A stretch of 64,000 bases of DNA. Origin: Cyanobium sp. CZS25K. GTDB taxonomy: Bacteria > Cyanobacteriota > Cyanobacteriia > PCC-6307 > Cyanobiaceae. The notes under the pieces are model-generated. The model worked only from the letters and a program-made list of their open reading frames with translations. It was not told the origin of the DNA and did no database searches. The stretch is from positions 1-64,000 of the forward strand of contig JAUCZB010000001.1 in NCBI GenBank assembly GCA_030373325.1. Direction: 5' to 3'. Positions 1-7,517 of this stretch are shown here, one piece after another (within the stretch, counting starts at the first letter, position 1; every line of letters begins with the position of its first letter). Both the position numbers and the translations under genes were made by a program.

Positions 1-368
1 CCATGGGTATTGGTATTCGCCCTCGTGGTTGTGGCCACTTGAAACTTTCCCTTAACACCCCATGGCAGATTCCCACGTTCCACACCGAGGCCTGTGATGG
101 GCTCATGTCGCCTGAACACCGGCTGCCGCGTGGACCGTAAGCAGGTAACGTCCACACTGATCCGGGTGTCGGCTACCTCCACCCGTTTTGACAGCGACTG
201 AAAGCCTTTTCGATGCGTCAGCAGCGATTCGCTTGCGCTCATCTTCCCATCACTCACCTGACGGATCACGTCCGCCTTTTCCCCATCGCTCACCACCCTG
301 TCTTTTGAACAGAGCAGCATGGGGTGGTTTGGAGCCTGCCCCTGCAGGCCGGCTCCGGGAGGCCACAC
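1..368 (-). mobile_element. Group II intron, 5' ribozyme portion (continues off the left edge)
   Basis: Read on the minus strand, the segment begins at 368 with GTGTG, which fits the GUGYG 5' end of group II introns. It continues with blocks resembling domain I of bacterial introns that encode a reverse transcriptase: a GC-rich hairpin, a GGTGAGCGATGG block, GGTGAGTGATGG, a GGTGGAGGTAGCC block, and near the left edge a CAAGTGGCCACAACCACGAG block of the kind found between ribozyme and RT gene. No protein is encoded here. The RT/maturase and domains V-VI would lie left of base 1. The call rests on remembered motif resemblance, not on a covariance model, and the 5' boundary is inferred from GTGTG alone. 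Confidence 0.5.
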
Positions 369-397
369 TCCCATCCTTGATGTAGTTGCGTCAGTGT

Positions 398-679
398 TCA
401 TAGAGAACGTTTGACTCGTGGCACAAGCAGCCGGCGGCTGTTGGGCAGGCCCTCGGCAACTCCGGCGGGGATGGCAGCGGGGCGATCCGGGTTGTGCTCC
501 ACGCTCCAGCTCAAGCCGGTGCCCGGCAGCCCCACAGTCGTGCGCGGCCCACCGCTGCAGCTCACCGGGATATTGAAGGAAGCCCCCCGCCCGCCAACGG
601 AGATCGAGCTCAAGCCCACCCTGGAGAAGTTGAAGCAGCCCGGACTGTCGCCAGATGAAGCAACCATCACGGCTGTCAT
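398..679 (-). pseudogene. DUF4236 domain protein remnant, both ends degraded
   Basis: The central part reads like a DUF4236 domain, with the SISVGGRGASFNIPV block followed by RTTVGLPGTGLSWSVEH, typical of these small proteins of unknown function. The family's usual start, a short basic RFRK-type stretch, is missing and replaced by an unrelated MTAVMVASSGDSPG sequence. The C-terminal part stops soon after GLPNSRRLL. The possible ATG at 679 overlaps the hicA stop codon as ATGA. The group II intron begins 30 bases further on. I read it as a truncated relic. The family call is fairly safe, but whether any product is made is unknown. Confidence 0.45.
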
Positions 680-870
680 GGAGGAGGCAGGCCGAGATCC
701 TTGCATATTTTCCGCACAAGTAATTCCTTGACTTCAGTATGGCGCGGAATCGAGCTGCGCGAGCTGCGAAGATTCTGTGATGGATTCCACCACCATGAAT
801 GGTTACCACCTTCCCGCAACTATTCACAGCCACAACCGCTGAGGTAACGAAGCAGATCCCTTCGCTTCAC
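676..870 (-). pseudogene. hicA: HicA toxin gene with an in-frame amber codon
   Basis: Minus-strand translation from the GTG at 870 gives KRRDLLRYLSGCGCE, then a TAG codon at 820-822 (codon 17). It continues in the same frame with LREGGNHSWWW and IPRHTEVKELLVRKICKDL. This is the full plan of a HicA mRNA interferase (dsRBD-like fold), including the GGNHS segment that carries the family's active histidine and the usual IPRHTE...ICKDLG end. The start overlaps the hicB stop as GTGA, the normal coupling of the pair. Only the TAG breaks a frame of about 64 codons. Unless the amber codon is suppressed, the toxin is inactive. Confidence 0.7.
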
Positions 871-1085
871 AGGATCAAGGCAAGCTCCTCGGCCCCTGGA
901 CCTGCGGCTTTCAAGGCATCCTGACGGTTAAATTCCAGTACTTCTCGTAGAATCTCACTGAGTGATTCCAGAAGCGCTTCGCGACTCTGCTCTTGAGCAT
1001 TCACACCAGGAACCTCTTCCACCCATCCAATCCACCAAAGTCCATCCTGCCGAATCACAGCTGTGTAGGCGGGTGCTGCAGTCAT
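867..1085 (-). CDS. hicB: HicB-like antitoxin
   Basis: A protein of about 72 residues starting MTAAPAYTAVIRQ. It has the HicB plan: a short partial RNase-H-like fold with the WWIGWVEEVPGVNAQ signature, then a helical EALLESLSEILREVLE segment. HicB antitoxins bind and neutralise HicA and often repress their own operon. I chose ATG 1085; an ATG at 1097 would add four residues. The stop overlaps the GTG of the broken hicA by four bases. The antitoxin is intact while its toxin carries a stop codon. No recognisable DNA-binding tail follows the HicB fold. Confidence 0.75.
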   Translation of the reverse strand: MTAAPAYTAVIRQDGLWWIGWVEEVPGVNAQEQSREALLESLSEILREVLEFNRQDALKAAGPGAEELALIL

Positions 1086-1115
1086 GCCTGTTCCCAAGCT
1101 CGAATTTTAATCTAG

Positions 1116-1150
1116 CTCAGATCTGAGTCCATGCGCAGAGCTTTGGACTC
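1116..1150. repeat. 12-base palindrome merging into a 7-bp stem-loop
   Basis: CTCAGATCTGAG at 1116-1127 is a perfect palindrome. GAGTCCA at 1125-1131 pairs perfectly with TGGACTC at 1144-1150 across a 12-base loop. The elements sit upstream of hicB, between it and the DUF2442 gene, so an operator or a short terminator hairpin is possible. There is no T-tract. The rest of 1086-1338 shows nothing recognisable. Confidence 0.35.
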
Positions 1151-1338
1151 AAGAATCTGAATGGACGATTGACTTCGTGAGTAATTCCAGTGCCTAGCGC
1201 AGGCATATTGCCATGCTCGTGGTATTTACGACGATGCCTCTCCCTTCCACCCGATCCTTCGAACGCTCCAGATCAGAAGCGGGCAAGAGCTTGCGCGTAC
1301 GACGCTAAATTCCTGCTCCCGTCTTCTGCATCTGGATG

Positions 1339-1587
1339 TTATACGGGCTGCTTTTGCAATACTAGACTTCTCAGAAACTCTGGCGCCAAGTCAGCACCAT
1401 TCGGCCAGCAAACTGTACGAAGCTCAGGATCTAGGTAGGCATCACTAAACTTTTGGGGATCAAGAAGCTCTTCAAAGATTGGACCTTTAAGCTCTGCAGC
1501 AACGTCAGCTTCACCGTGAGTCCCATCGTTGAATTGAAGCAAGAGTCGGTGCCCTGCAAGGACTTGAGCAGATGTGACGTGAAGCAT
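1339..1587 (-). CDS. DUF2442 domain protein
   Basis: 82 residues with the typical DUF2442 layout: an N-terminal strand pair around LLLQFNDGTHGEADV, a FEELLDPQKFSDAYLD segment, and the end motif TVCWPNGADLAPEFL. The biochemical function is unknown. The family is usually found next to DUF4160 proteins in small two-gene modules suspected to be toxin-antitoxin-like. Here the DUF4160 gene lies 19 bases upstream on the same strand, so the two probably form one transcript. Base composition is less GC-rich than the surrounding chromosome, which fits acquisition by transfer. Confidence 0.75.
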   Translation of the reverse strand: MLHVTSAQVLAGHRLLLQFNDGTHGEADVAAELKGPIFEELLDPQKFSDAYLDPELRTVCWPNGADLAPEFLRSLVLQKQPV

Positions 1588-1606
1588 GATGTACTCAATG
1601 GTGGAA

Positions 1607-1864
1607 CTACTCTAGAGGGGGAATCGGTGAGAGAGGCTCGTGGCGGCGCGCTTGCTCCCAATCAAGCATCAACTCATCGCGATGCTGCTGGTACCATTCC
1701 AATACGTGAAATAGAGCTCGTCTTGGAAATTGACCGCTGACAACACCATCTACTATGTTGACTGTGATCTCATACTCGCCATAGATTGCATGGAAATGTG
1801 GTGGATCATGATCTCGATATAGGATGGCTATCGCGATCCCAAGGAAGCGGCTGATAACTGGCAT
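1607..1864 (-). CDS. DUF4160 domain protein
   Basis: 85 residues showing the DUF4160 hallmark IAILYRDHDPPHFHAIYGEYE, after a short MPVISRFLGI start, and ending in a helical LEWYQQHRDELMLDWEQAR segment. The HDPPHFH histidine cluster is a feature of the family. No activity is established. The family co-occurs with DUF2442, which follows immediately here, and the pair is commonly found on mobile or accessory DNA. The gene lies downstream of the broken integron integrase on the same strand, in a lower-GC patch. Confidence 0.75.
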   Translation of the reverse strand: MPVISRFLGIAIAILYRDHDPPHFHAIYGEYEITVNIVDGVVSGQFPRRALFHVLEWYQQHRDELMLDWEQARRHEPLSPIPPLE

Positions 1865-1967
1865 CTGTAAACTATAGCGTCAAACCGGTAAGTTACCAAA
1901 GGCTGCGAGACGGCGATCTCGTGTGCAGGCACTTGCCTTAGGCTCCGTAGAACAATTCATTGGCTTG

Positions 1968-2099
1968 TTCCGTGAACCACGGACCTTCCTCCGCCCCTTT
2001 CCGTGAACCACAGCTGACGCCAGTGAATCATTGGACGAGAATCCTTTCCTGCACAGCGCTCTTAGTTGGAAGGCCAAGTCGTAGGCCATGGTTCACTGG
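1968..2099. repeat. Repeated GTGAACCA motif downstream of the integrase
   Basis: TTCCGTGAACCAC occurs at 1968-1980 and again at 1999-2011. An inverted copy of the core, GGTTCAC, occurs at 2093-2099. They lie in the 259-base gap between the DUF4160 gene and the integrase stop, which otherwise holds nothing recognised apart from a possible stem (GGCTGCGAGA...) at about 1900-1950. They could be degenerate recombination-site cores or chance repeats. Confidence 0.3.
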
Positions 2100-2123
2100 T
2101 CCGATAACCACATGTAGCCATAG

Positions 2124-3085
2124 CTATATCATGTCTGCTGGGCTGCAGCCACCGAGCGGCCCACGGTTCAGCACATGGGTGTAGATCATGGTGGTGCTCA
2201 CGTCCTGTTGTCCCAGCAGTTCCTGGATCGTGCGGATGTCCTGCCCCCGCTCCAGTAGGTGGGTCGCGAAGGAGTGGCGAAAGGTGTGGCAACTGGCCGC
2301 CTTCGTCACACCTGCTTCGGCCACGGCCCGTTTCACCGCCTTCTGCACCACGCTCGGATCGAGGTGGTGGCGGCCCTGGGTTCCTGAGGCTCGGTCTTGC
2401 CAGCGGTTCTGTTGGGGAAACACCCACTGCCAGGCCCACTCCCGATCGGCCTTCGGGTATTTCCTCGCCAGGGCGTAGAGCATCACCACCCGGCCCCAGC
2501 CCGCCGCCAGATCAGCCTGATGCAGCTGGGGCACCTTCAGCAGATGCTCCTGGAACTCGGGCACCAGGCTCTGCGGCAGCAGCGTCAGCCGGTCCTTGCC
2601 GCCCTTGCCGTCGCGCACCGTGAGCTCACGCCGCTGAACATCGAGATCCTTGACGCGCAGGCGCAGCGCCTCCATCAGCCTGAGGCCGCTTCCGTACAGC
2701 AGCCCCACCACCAGGGCCGCCTCTCCCTCCAGTCGCTGGCGCACCGCCCGCACCTCCGCTTCGCTGAGCACCACCGGCAGCCGGCGCCGTGTTCGCGCCC
2801 GCACCACCCCCTCCAGATCAAGATCTCGCTCCAGCAGTTCCCGGTACAGAAACAGCAGCGCCGCGAACGCCTGGTTCTGGGTGGAGGCACTCACCTGCAG
2901 CTCCACCGCCAGGTGGCTCAGAAAGGCGTTCACCTCGGCGCTACCCAGTTCGCGGGGGTGGCGTCTGCCGTGAAACGCCGCAGCCGCTGCTCGTAGGTGT
3001 TCACGGTGCGGCGGGCGTAATGGCGCTCCTGCAGCTCCTCGCGATAGCGCTGGATAAGACCGGGGGCGCGGCTGGCGTCGGCCAT
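2124..3085 (-). pseudogene. intI: Integron integrase (IntI-type tyrosine recombinase), frameshifted
   Basis: The main frame carries the tyrosine recombinase residues in [27 protein letters not shown] and TTMIYTHVL. It also carries the block [20 protein letters not shown], which belongs to the extra segment specific to integron integrases. These enzymes recombine attI and attC sites to capture gene cassettes. The N-terminal arm starts at ATG 3085 ([18 protein letters not shown]), but the frame changes at about 2970-2978: one frame ends in YEQRLRRF and the next resumes with [10 protein letters not shown]. Two or so residues expected between them are missing, so a small deletion not divisible by three is likely. 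No attI or cassette array was seen next to its 5' end. Confidence 0.8.
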
Positions 3086-3173
3086 GACCTCGAGAGTGTG
3101 GTGGACCTCCTGAGGGTTCCCCGCTGCAGCCTGTCCACAGATACGGCGTGAGCCGCAACAGCAGAAACGTCCG

Positions 3174-4061
3174 ATGCCCTCCCCCCTCACGATCCGCCCC
3201 CTGGAGCGCGCCGATATCCCCACCATCACCGGCTGGGCCCGGCGGGAGGGCTTCGCGCCGGGCGTGGGCGATGTGGCCATCTACCGCCAGACCGACCGGC
3301 AGGGGCTTTGGGTGGGCTGGCTCGGCGACGAGCCGGTGGGGTGCATCGCCGGGGTCCGCTACAACGCCTCCTACGGCTTCATCGGCCTGTTCCTGGTGGT
3401 GCCCGCCCAGCGCGGCAGGGGCTACGGCGTTCAGCTGTGGCGCCAGGCGCTGGAACACCTGGCCGACGTGCCCTGCATCGGCCTCGAGGCCGCCCCCGAC
3501 CGGATCGACGACTACGCCGGCTGGGGCTTCGCGCACGCCTCCCCCACCACCCGCTGGCAGCGGCTCGGCGCCCCGCCGCCGCCGGCAGCCCCATCGCCAG
3601 CCGCGAAGGAGCCCCCCTGGTGCCTGCTGGAGGGCGACGCCATCCCGGCGGCGGCTCTGCAACGCTTCGATGCCCAGCGGGAGCCCTCCCCCCGCCCCCA
3701 CTTCCTGCGCCAGTGGCTCCAGCATCCGGCGGGCACGGTGCTGGCCCTGGTGGATCGCCAGGGCGCCTGTCACGGCTTCGGCCGGGTGCGCCCCTGCCTG
3801 CTGCCCGATGGCGACGGCTGGCGCCTCGGCCCCCTGGTGGCCGATGGCCCCGCCGCCGCCCGTGCCCTGCTGGAGGGTCTGCTGCATCGCCATCCCGGCA
3901 CGGTCCTGATCGATGCCCCCGGCGCCAATCCCGACGCCGCCCCGCTGCTGGAGCAACTCGGTTTTGTGCCCCTCTCCCGGACGCTGCGCATGTACCGGGG
4001 CACGCCGCCGGCGGTCTCGCTGGCAGATGTCTACGGCCTGGCCTGCCTGGAGCTCGGCTGA
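3174..4061 (+). CDS. GNAT family N-acetyltransferase, two-domain
   Basis: 295 residues. The N-terminal half is a GNAT fold that binds acetyl-Co[19 protein letters not shown] opens it, [19 protein letters not shown] is the beta4/pyrophosphate-loop motif (Q/R-x-x-G-x-G), and an AGWGF segment follows. After a Pro/Ala-rich linker at about residues 135-150, a second half resembles the C-terminal domain of YitH-like acetyltransferases. The substrate cannot be deduced. ATG 3174 lies 88 bases from the divergent integrase start, and the phytochelatin-synthase-like gene follows after 73 bases on the same strand. GC content is that of the host chromosome, unlike the patch to its left. Confidence 0.75.
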   Translation: MPSPLTIRPLERADIPTITGWARREGFAPGVGDVAIYRQTDRQGLWVGWLGDEPVGCIAGVRYNASYGFIGLFLVVPAQRGRGYGVQLWRQALEHLADVPCIGLEAAPDRIDDYAGWGFAHASPTTRWQRLGAPPPPAAPSPAAKEPPWCLLEGDAIPAAALQRFDAQREPSPRPHFLRQWLQHPAGTVLALVDRQGACHGFGRVRPCLLPDGDGWRLGPLVADGPAAARALLEGLLHRHPGTVLIDAPGANPDAAPLLEQLGFVPLSRTLRMYRGTPPAVSLADVYGLACLELG

Positions 4062-4134
4062 TCCCACGACGGCCCGATCACGCCACCTACCTTCAACCCC
4101 AGGCCGCCCCACCCCGGGGCCCACGGCAGCCGTG

Positions 4135-4899
4135 ATGACGCGCACCACAACCCCATTTCCCGGTCTGGCGCTGCTGTCACTGGCCCTGGCGGTGCCCCTG
4201 GCAACCGGGCGCCTGCAAGCCGCCCCGATCCCCCTTATGGAGCCGGCCGGCATCGAGCTGCTGGCGGGCAGCCGGGCGCGGGCCGACTACGGCCCCCTGG
4301 CCGAGCAGTTCCTCACCCAGGCGAACCTCGCCTACTGCGGCGTGGCCAGTGCCGTGATGGTGCTCAACAGCCTGGGGGTGCCGGCTCCACCGGCGGCAGG
4401 CTACGGCCGTTACCGCTTCTGGACCCAGGAGAACGTCTTCGAGGTACCCGCCGGCAGCCAGGTGGTCAGCGCCGAGGTGGTGCGGCGCCAGGGCATGACC
4501 CTGGCCGAACTGGCCGGCCTGCTGGCGGCCCACGGGGTGGCGGCCGAAGCCATCCACGGCGACCAGCTCAGCCTGGAGCAGTTCCGCTCCCTGCTGCGCA
4601 CCAACCTCAACCAACCCGGCGACCGCCTGCTGGCCAACTACCTGCGCCCATCCCTGGGCCAGGCCGGCGGCGGCCACATCGCCCCGTTGGCCGCCTTCCA
4701 CGCCCCCAGCGACCGGGTGCTGATCCTTGATGTGGCCCGCTACCGCTACCCCTCGGTGTGGGTCCCCGTCGCCGACCTCTGGAAGGCGATCCGCACCCTG
4801 GATCGCACCTCGGGCCGCAGCCGCGGCCTGGTCATGATCCGGAAGGCGCCTGGCTCGACACCGCCTCCAGGAAGCGTTCCGCCACCCGGTCCCAGCTGA
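4135..4899 (+). CDS. Phytochelatin synthase family protein, probably secreted
   Basis: About 254 residues from ATG 4135 (a GTG one codon earlier is also possible). A hydrophobic N-terminus ([15 protein letters not shown]) ending in an Ala-x-Ala-like site suggests a signal peptide. The papain-like catalytic triad of the family is visible: Cys in [18 protein letters not shown], His in [11 protein letters not shown] and Asp in VLILDVARY. Bacterial members usually have only this catalytic domain. They hydrolyse glutathione to gamma-Glu-Cys and may make short phytochelatins. A periplasmic location would place it in glutathione turnover or metal handling. Its 3' end overlaps the convergent glycosyltransferase gene by 68 bases, and the tail is Pro-rich. 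Confidence 0.85.
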   Translation: MTRTTTPFPGLALLSLALAVPLATGRLQAAPIPLMEPAGIELLAGSRARADYGPLAEQFLTQANLAYCGVASAVMVLNSLGVPAPPAAGYGRYRFWTQENVFEVPAGSQVVSAEVVRRQGMTLAELAGLLAAHGVAAEAIHGDQLSLEQFRSLLRTNLNQPGDRLLANYLRPSLGQAGGGHIAPLAAFHAPSDRVLILDVARYRYPSVWVPVADLWKAIRTLDRTSGRSRGLVMIRKAPGSTPPPGSVPPPGPS

Positions 4900-5938
4900 A
4901 CGGCACCACATGCTCGCGGCCCCAGGCACGGCAGCGGGCCTGCAGCTCGGGATCGGTGAGCAGGCTCAGAAGGGCCTCGGCCAGGGCCTGGGGATCCTTC
5001 GGCGGCACCAGCAGCCCGGCCCGGCCGTGGGGCACCACCTCGGGGATCGCCGTGGCCGTGGTGCTCACCACCGGCAGCCCGCTGGCCATCGCCTCGAGGA
5101 ACACGATGCCGAAACCCTCCTGAATCGACGGCAGACAGAACACCGCGCTGCGGCGGTACCAGTGCCGCACCTCAGCGTCATCGGCCAGGGCCCCCAGCAG
5201 CTGCACCACCGCACCCAGCCCCAGCCGCCGCACCAGCTCCTGCAGGGCGCCATGCTCCGGCCCATCACCGATCACCACCAGCTGGGCGCTGGCCAGCCGC
5301 TGGTGCACGGCTGCAAAGGCCGTGATCAGATCGGCCACCCGCTTGCGCGGGTACTGGCGGGCCACGCACAGCACGGTGTGGGGCTCCCGGGCCCCGTCGA
5401 GGGCGGCCAAGGCGGCGGCGTCCCCTCCCGCCGGGTTCCACAGCCCGATCTCGATCCCCTCCGGCACCAGCCGCAGCCGCTGGGCCGGCACCCCGTAGAG
5501 GGCTTCGATGCGCTCGCAGCAATAGCGGCTGGTGGAGAGCACCCGCGGCGCCCGGCGGGCGTTGAGCCGCTCCAGCAACGACAGGCTCCAGAGCATCCGC
5601 CGCGGCCAGCCGCTCTCGCAGCGCGACTCCTCCGCCAGCACCCCCTTGATGCAGCACACGTAGGGCACCGGGCAGCGGTGCGCCACCCGGAAGCCGTCGA
5701 TGTCGAAGCCCACCACCAGGTCGTAGCGGCCCTCGGCGGCGGCCAGGCGCCGGGGCAGGCTGAGGTTGAACCAGAGGCGCCGCAGCAGCAGATTTCCAGG
5801 CCAGGCGCCCTGGGGAACCAGCCGCTCCACCTGGTGGCCCCGGGCGGTCAGGGCCGCCGCCAGCCCACCGATGGCCACCGCCGTACCGCTGCCCTCGGCC
5901 ACCTCCTGCAGCCAGGAATCGAGAAAAGCGATGCGCAT
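4832..5938 (-). CDS. Glycosyltransferase family 4 protein
   Basis: 368 residues with a GT-B layout. The N-terminal domain starts MRIAFLDSW with a glycine-containing GSGTAVAIGGLAAAL loop. The C-terminal nucleotide-sugar-binding domain has RLVPEGIEI, a strand-turn TVLCVARQYPRKRVADL, and the EX7E retaining motif within SIQEGFGIVFLEAMASGLP. The acceptor and sugar are unknown; cell-surface polysaccharide is the likely role. It lies 17 bases downstream of purF on the same strand, a place where related picocyanobacteria usually carry a gyrase/topoisomerase A gene, and its 3' end overlaps the phytochelatin-synthase-like gene. Confidence 0.85.
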   Translation of the reverse strand: MRIAFLDSWLQEVAEGSGTAVAIGGLAAALTARGHQVERLVPQGAWPGNLLLRRLWFNLSLPRRLAAAEGRYDLVVGFDIDGFRVAHRCPVPYVCCIKGVLAEESRCESGWPRRMLWSLSLLERLNARRAPRVLSTSRYCCERIEALYGVPAQRLRLVPEGIEIGLWNPAGGDAAALAALDGAREPHTVLCVARQYPRKRVADLITAFAAVHQRLASAQLVVIGDGPEHGALQELVRRLGLGAVVQLLGALADDAEVRHWYRRSAVFCLPSIQEGFGIVFLEAMASGLPVVSTTATAIPEVVPHGRAGLLVPPKDPQALAEALLSLLTDPELQARCRAWGREHVVPFSWDRVAERFLEAVSSQAPSGS

Positions 5939-5955
5939 GGGCTGGCCGCCGGGAC

Positions 5956-7479
5956 TTACACCCGGGCCGCCAGACCGGTGGGCTCGAGCATCAACTTGCT
6001 GTTGCGCACCTCCTCATCCATCTCGATCGGGTAATCACCATCGAAGCAGGCGGTGCAGAAATGGCTGGAGTTGGCCTGGGCCGCCTCCACCATCCCCTCC
6101 TTACTGAGGTAGCTGAGCGAGTCGACGCCCAGGTGCCGCTCGATCTCCTCGAGCGTCAGCCGGGCGGCGATCAGGTGGTCCTGGGTGTCGGTGTCGATGC
6201 CGTAGAAGCAGGGGTGGGTGACGGGGGGTGAGCTGATCCGCATGTGCACCTCAGTGGCACCCGCCTCCCGCAGGGCCGCCACCAGCTTGCGGCTGGTGGT
6301 GCCGCGCACGATCGAATCGTCGATCACCACCACCCGCTTGCCGGACAGCACATCGGGCAGGGGGTTGAGCTTCACGCGGATGCCCGCCTCCCGCATCGCC
6401 TGGGTGGGCTGGATGAAGGTGCGGCCCACGTAGCGGTTCTTGATCAGACCATCGGCGAAGGGAATGCCGCTGGTGTGCGAATAGCCGATCGCCGCCGGGA
6501 TGCCCGAATCGGGCACACCGATGACGATGTCGGCCGCTACCGGGTTCTCCCGGGCCAGCACCTCACCGATGCGTACCCGGTAGCTGTAGAGCGATTCGCC
6601 GAAGAAGCGGCTGTCAGGCCGGGCGAAATAGATCATCTCGAAGACGCACAGCTTGCTGGGCTCCTCGCACCAGCGCTGCCGCTCGGGGATCGGATCGGCC
6701 TGGCGGAAGTGGATCAGTTCACCGGGTTGGACATCATCGACGAAGCTGGCGCCGATGATGTCGAGGCCGCAGCTCTCGCTGCTGGCCACCCACTGGCCCT
6801 GCTCCGGTTCGCCCAGCAGCCCGAACACCAGGGGCCGGATGCCGTGGCCGTCGCGCAGGGCGAACAGGCCGTCGGGGGTGCCGATCACCAGGCTGAAGGC
6901 GCCGCGGCAGCGGGCGGCCGCCGCCCGGATCGCCGCGTTCCAGCCCAGGCCGGAATCCACCGCCACCTGCAGCGCGAAGGCGATCAGCTCCGAGTCGGTG
7001 GTGGAGGTGAACTCCCCCGCCAGGTGGTCGAGCGAGACCCGCAGCTCCGCGGCATTCACCAGGTTGCCGTTGTGGGCCAGGGCCAGCGGGCCCAGGCGCG
7101 TCATCAGCACCACAGGCTGGGCGTTGCAGACCTTGCTGCTGCCGGTGGTGGAATAGCGGTTGTGGCCCACGGCCAGCTGGCCCGGCATCCGCTCCAGCAT
7201 CTCCTGGTCGAACACCTGGCTGACCAGGCCCATGTCCTTGTGCAGCCGCACTTTCACATCGTCGAAGACGGCGATGCCGGCCGACTCCTGGCCCCGGTGC
7301 TGCAGGGCGTACAGCCCGAAGTAGGTGAGGTTGGCCACCGCCTGACCCGGCGCCAGCACGGCGAACACCCCGCAGGCCTCCTCCGGCTTGTCGGAGCGGT
7401 CGGTGTCTGGGAGGCCGCTGTCGGAGCCGTCAGGGTGGATCAGCGAACCGTGCGCATCGCGTTGCTCGGCGAAGGGCAC
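5956..7479 (-). CDS. purF: Amidophosphoribosyltransferase
   Basis: 507 residues. It transfers the glutamine amide to PRPP, giving phosphoribosylamine, the first committed step of purine synthesis. The N-terminal nucleophile Cys is at position 36 in EEACGVFAV after a propeptide-like leader. LQHRGQESAGI marks the glutaminase domain, and VVVIDDSIVRGTT is the PRPP-binding loop. The start is a GTG at 7479, with no other start codon between it and the Cys. It follows purL by 38 bases on the same strand, so co-transcription is likely. The origin-proximal dnaN-purL-purF order is conserved in related cyanobacteria. Confidence 0.96.
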   Translation of the reverse strand: MPFAEQRDAHGSLIHPDGSDSGLPDTDRSDKPEEACGVFAVLAPGQAVANLTYFGLYALQHRGQESAGIAVFDDVKVRLHKDMGLVSQVFDQEMLERMPGQLAVGHNRYSTTGSSKVCNAQPVVLMTRLGPLALAHNGNLVNAAELRVSLDHLAGEFTSTTDSELIAFALQVAVDSGLGWNAAIRAAAARCRGAFSLVIGTPDGLFALRDGHGIRPLVFGLLGEPEQGQWVASSESCGLDIIGASFVDDVQPGELIHFRQADPIPERQRWCEEPSKLCVFEMIYFARPDSRFFGESLYSYRVRIGEVLARENPVAADIVIGVPDSGIPAAIGYSHTSGIPFADGLIKNRYVGRTFIQPTQAMREAGIRVKLNPLPDVLSGKRVVVIDDSIVRGTTSRKLVAALREAGATEVHMRISSPPVTHPCFYGIDTDTQDHLIAARLTLEEIERHLGVDSLSYLSKEGMVEAAQANSSHFCTACFDGDYPIEMDEEVRNSKLMLEPTGLAARV

Positions 7480-7517
7480 GGGGGGTCACACCAAGGGAGA
7501 TGTCCCATCTTGGCCCA

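Noticed and set aside
1880..1960. attC site downstream of the integron integrase
   Set aside because: Core-like GTCAAAC and CTTAGGC each differ by one base from the consensus and the arms do not pair well; not enough to call.
3086..4253. N-terminal extension of about 350 residues on the integrase frame
   Set aside because: It is antisense to the GNAT gene, is low-complexity, and the true integrase N-terminus is found in another frame starting at 3085.
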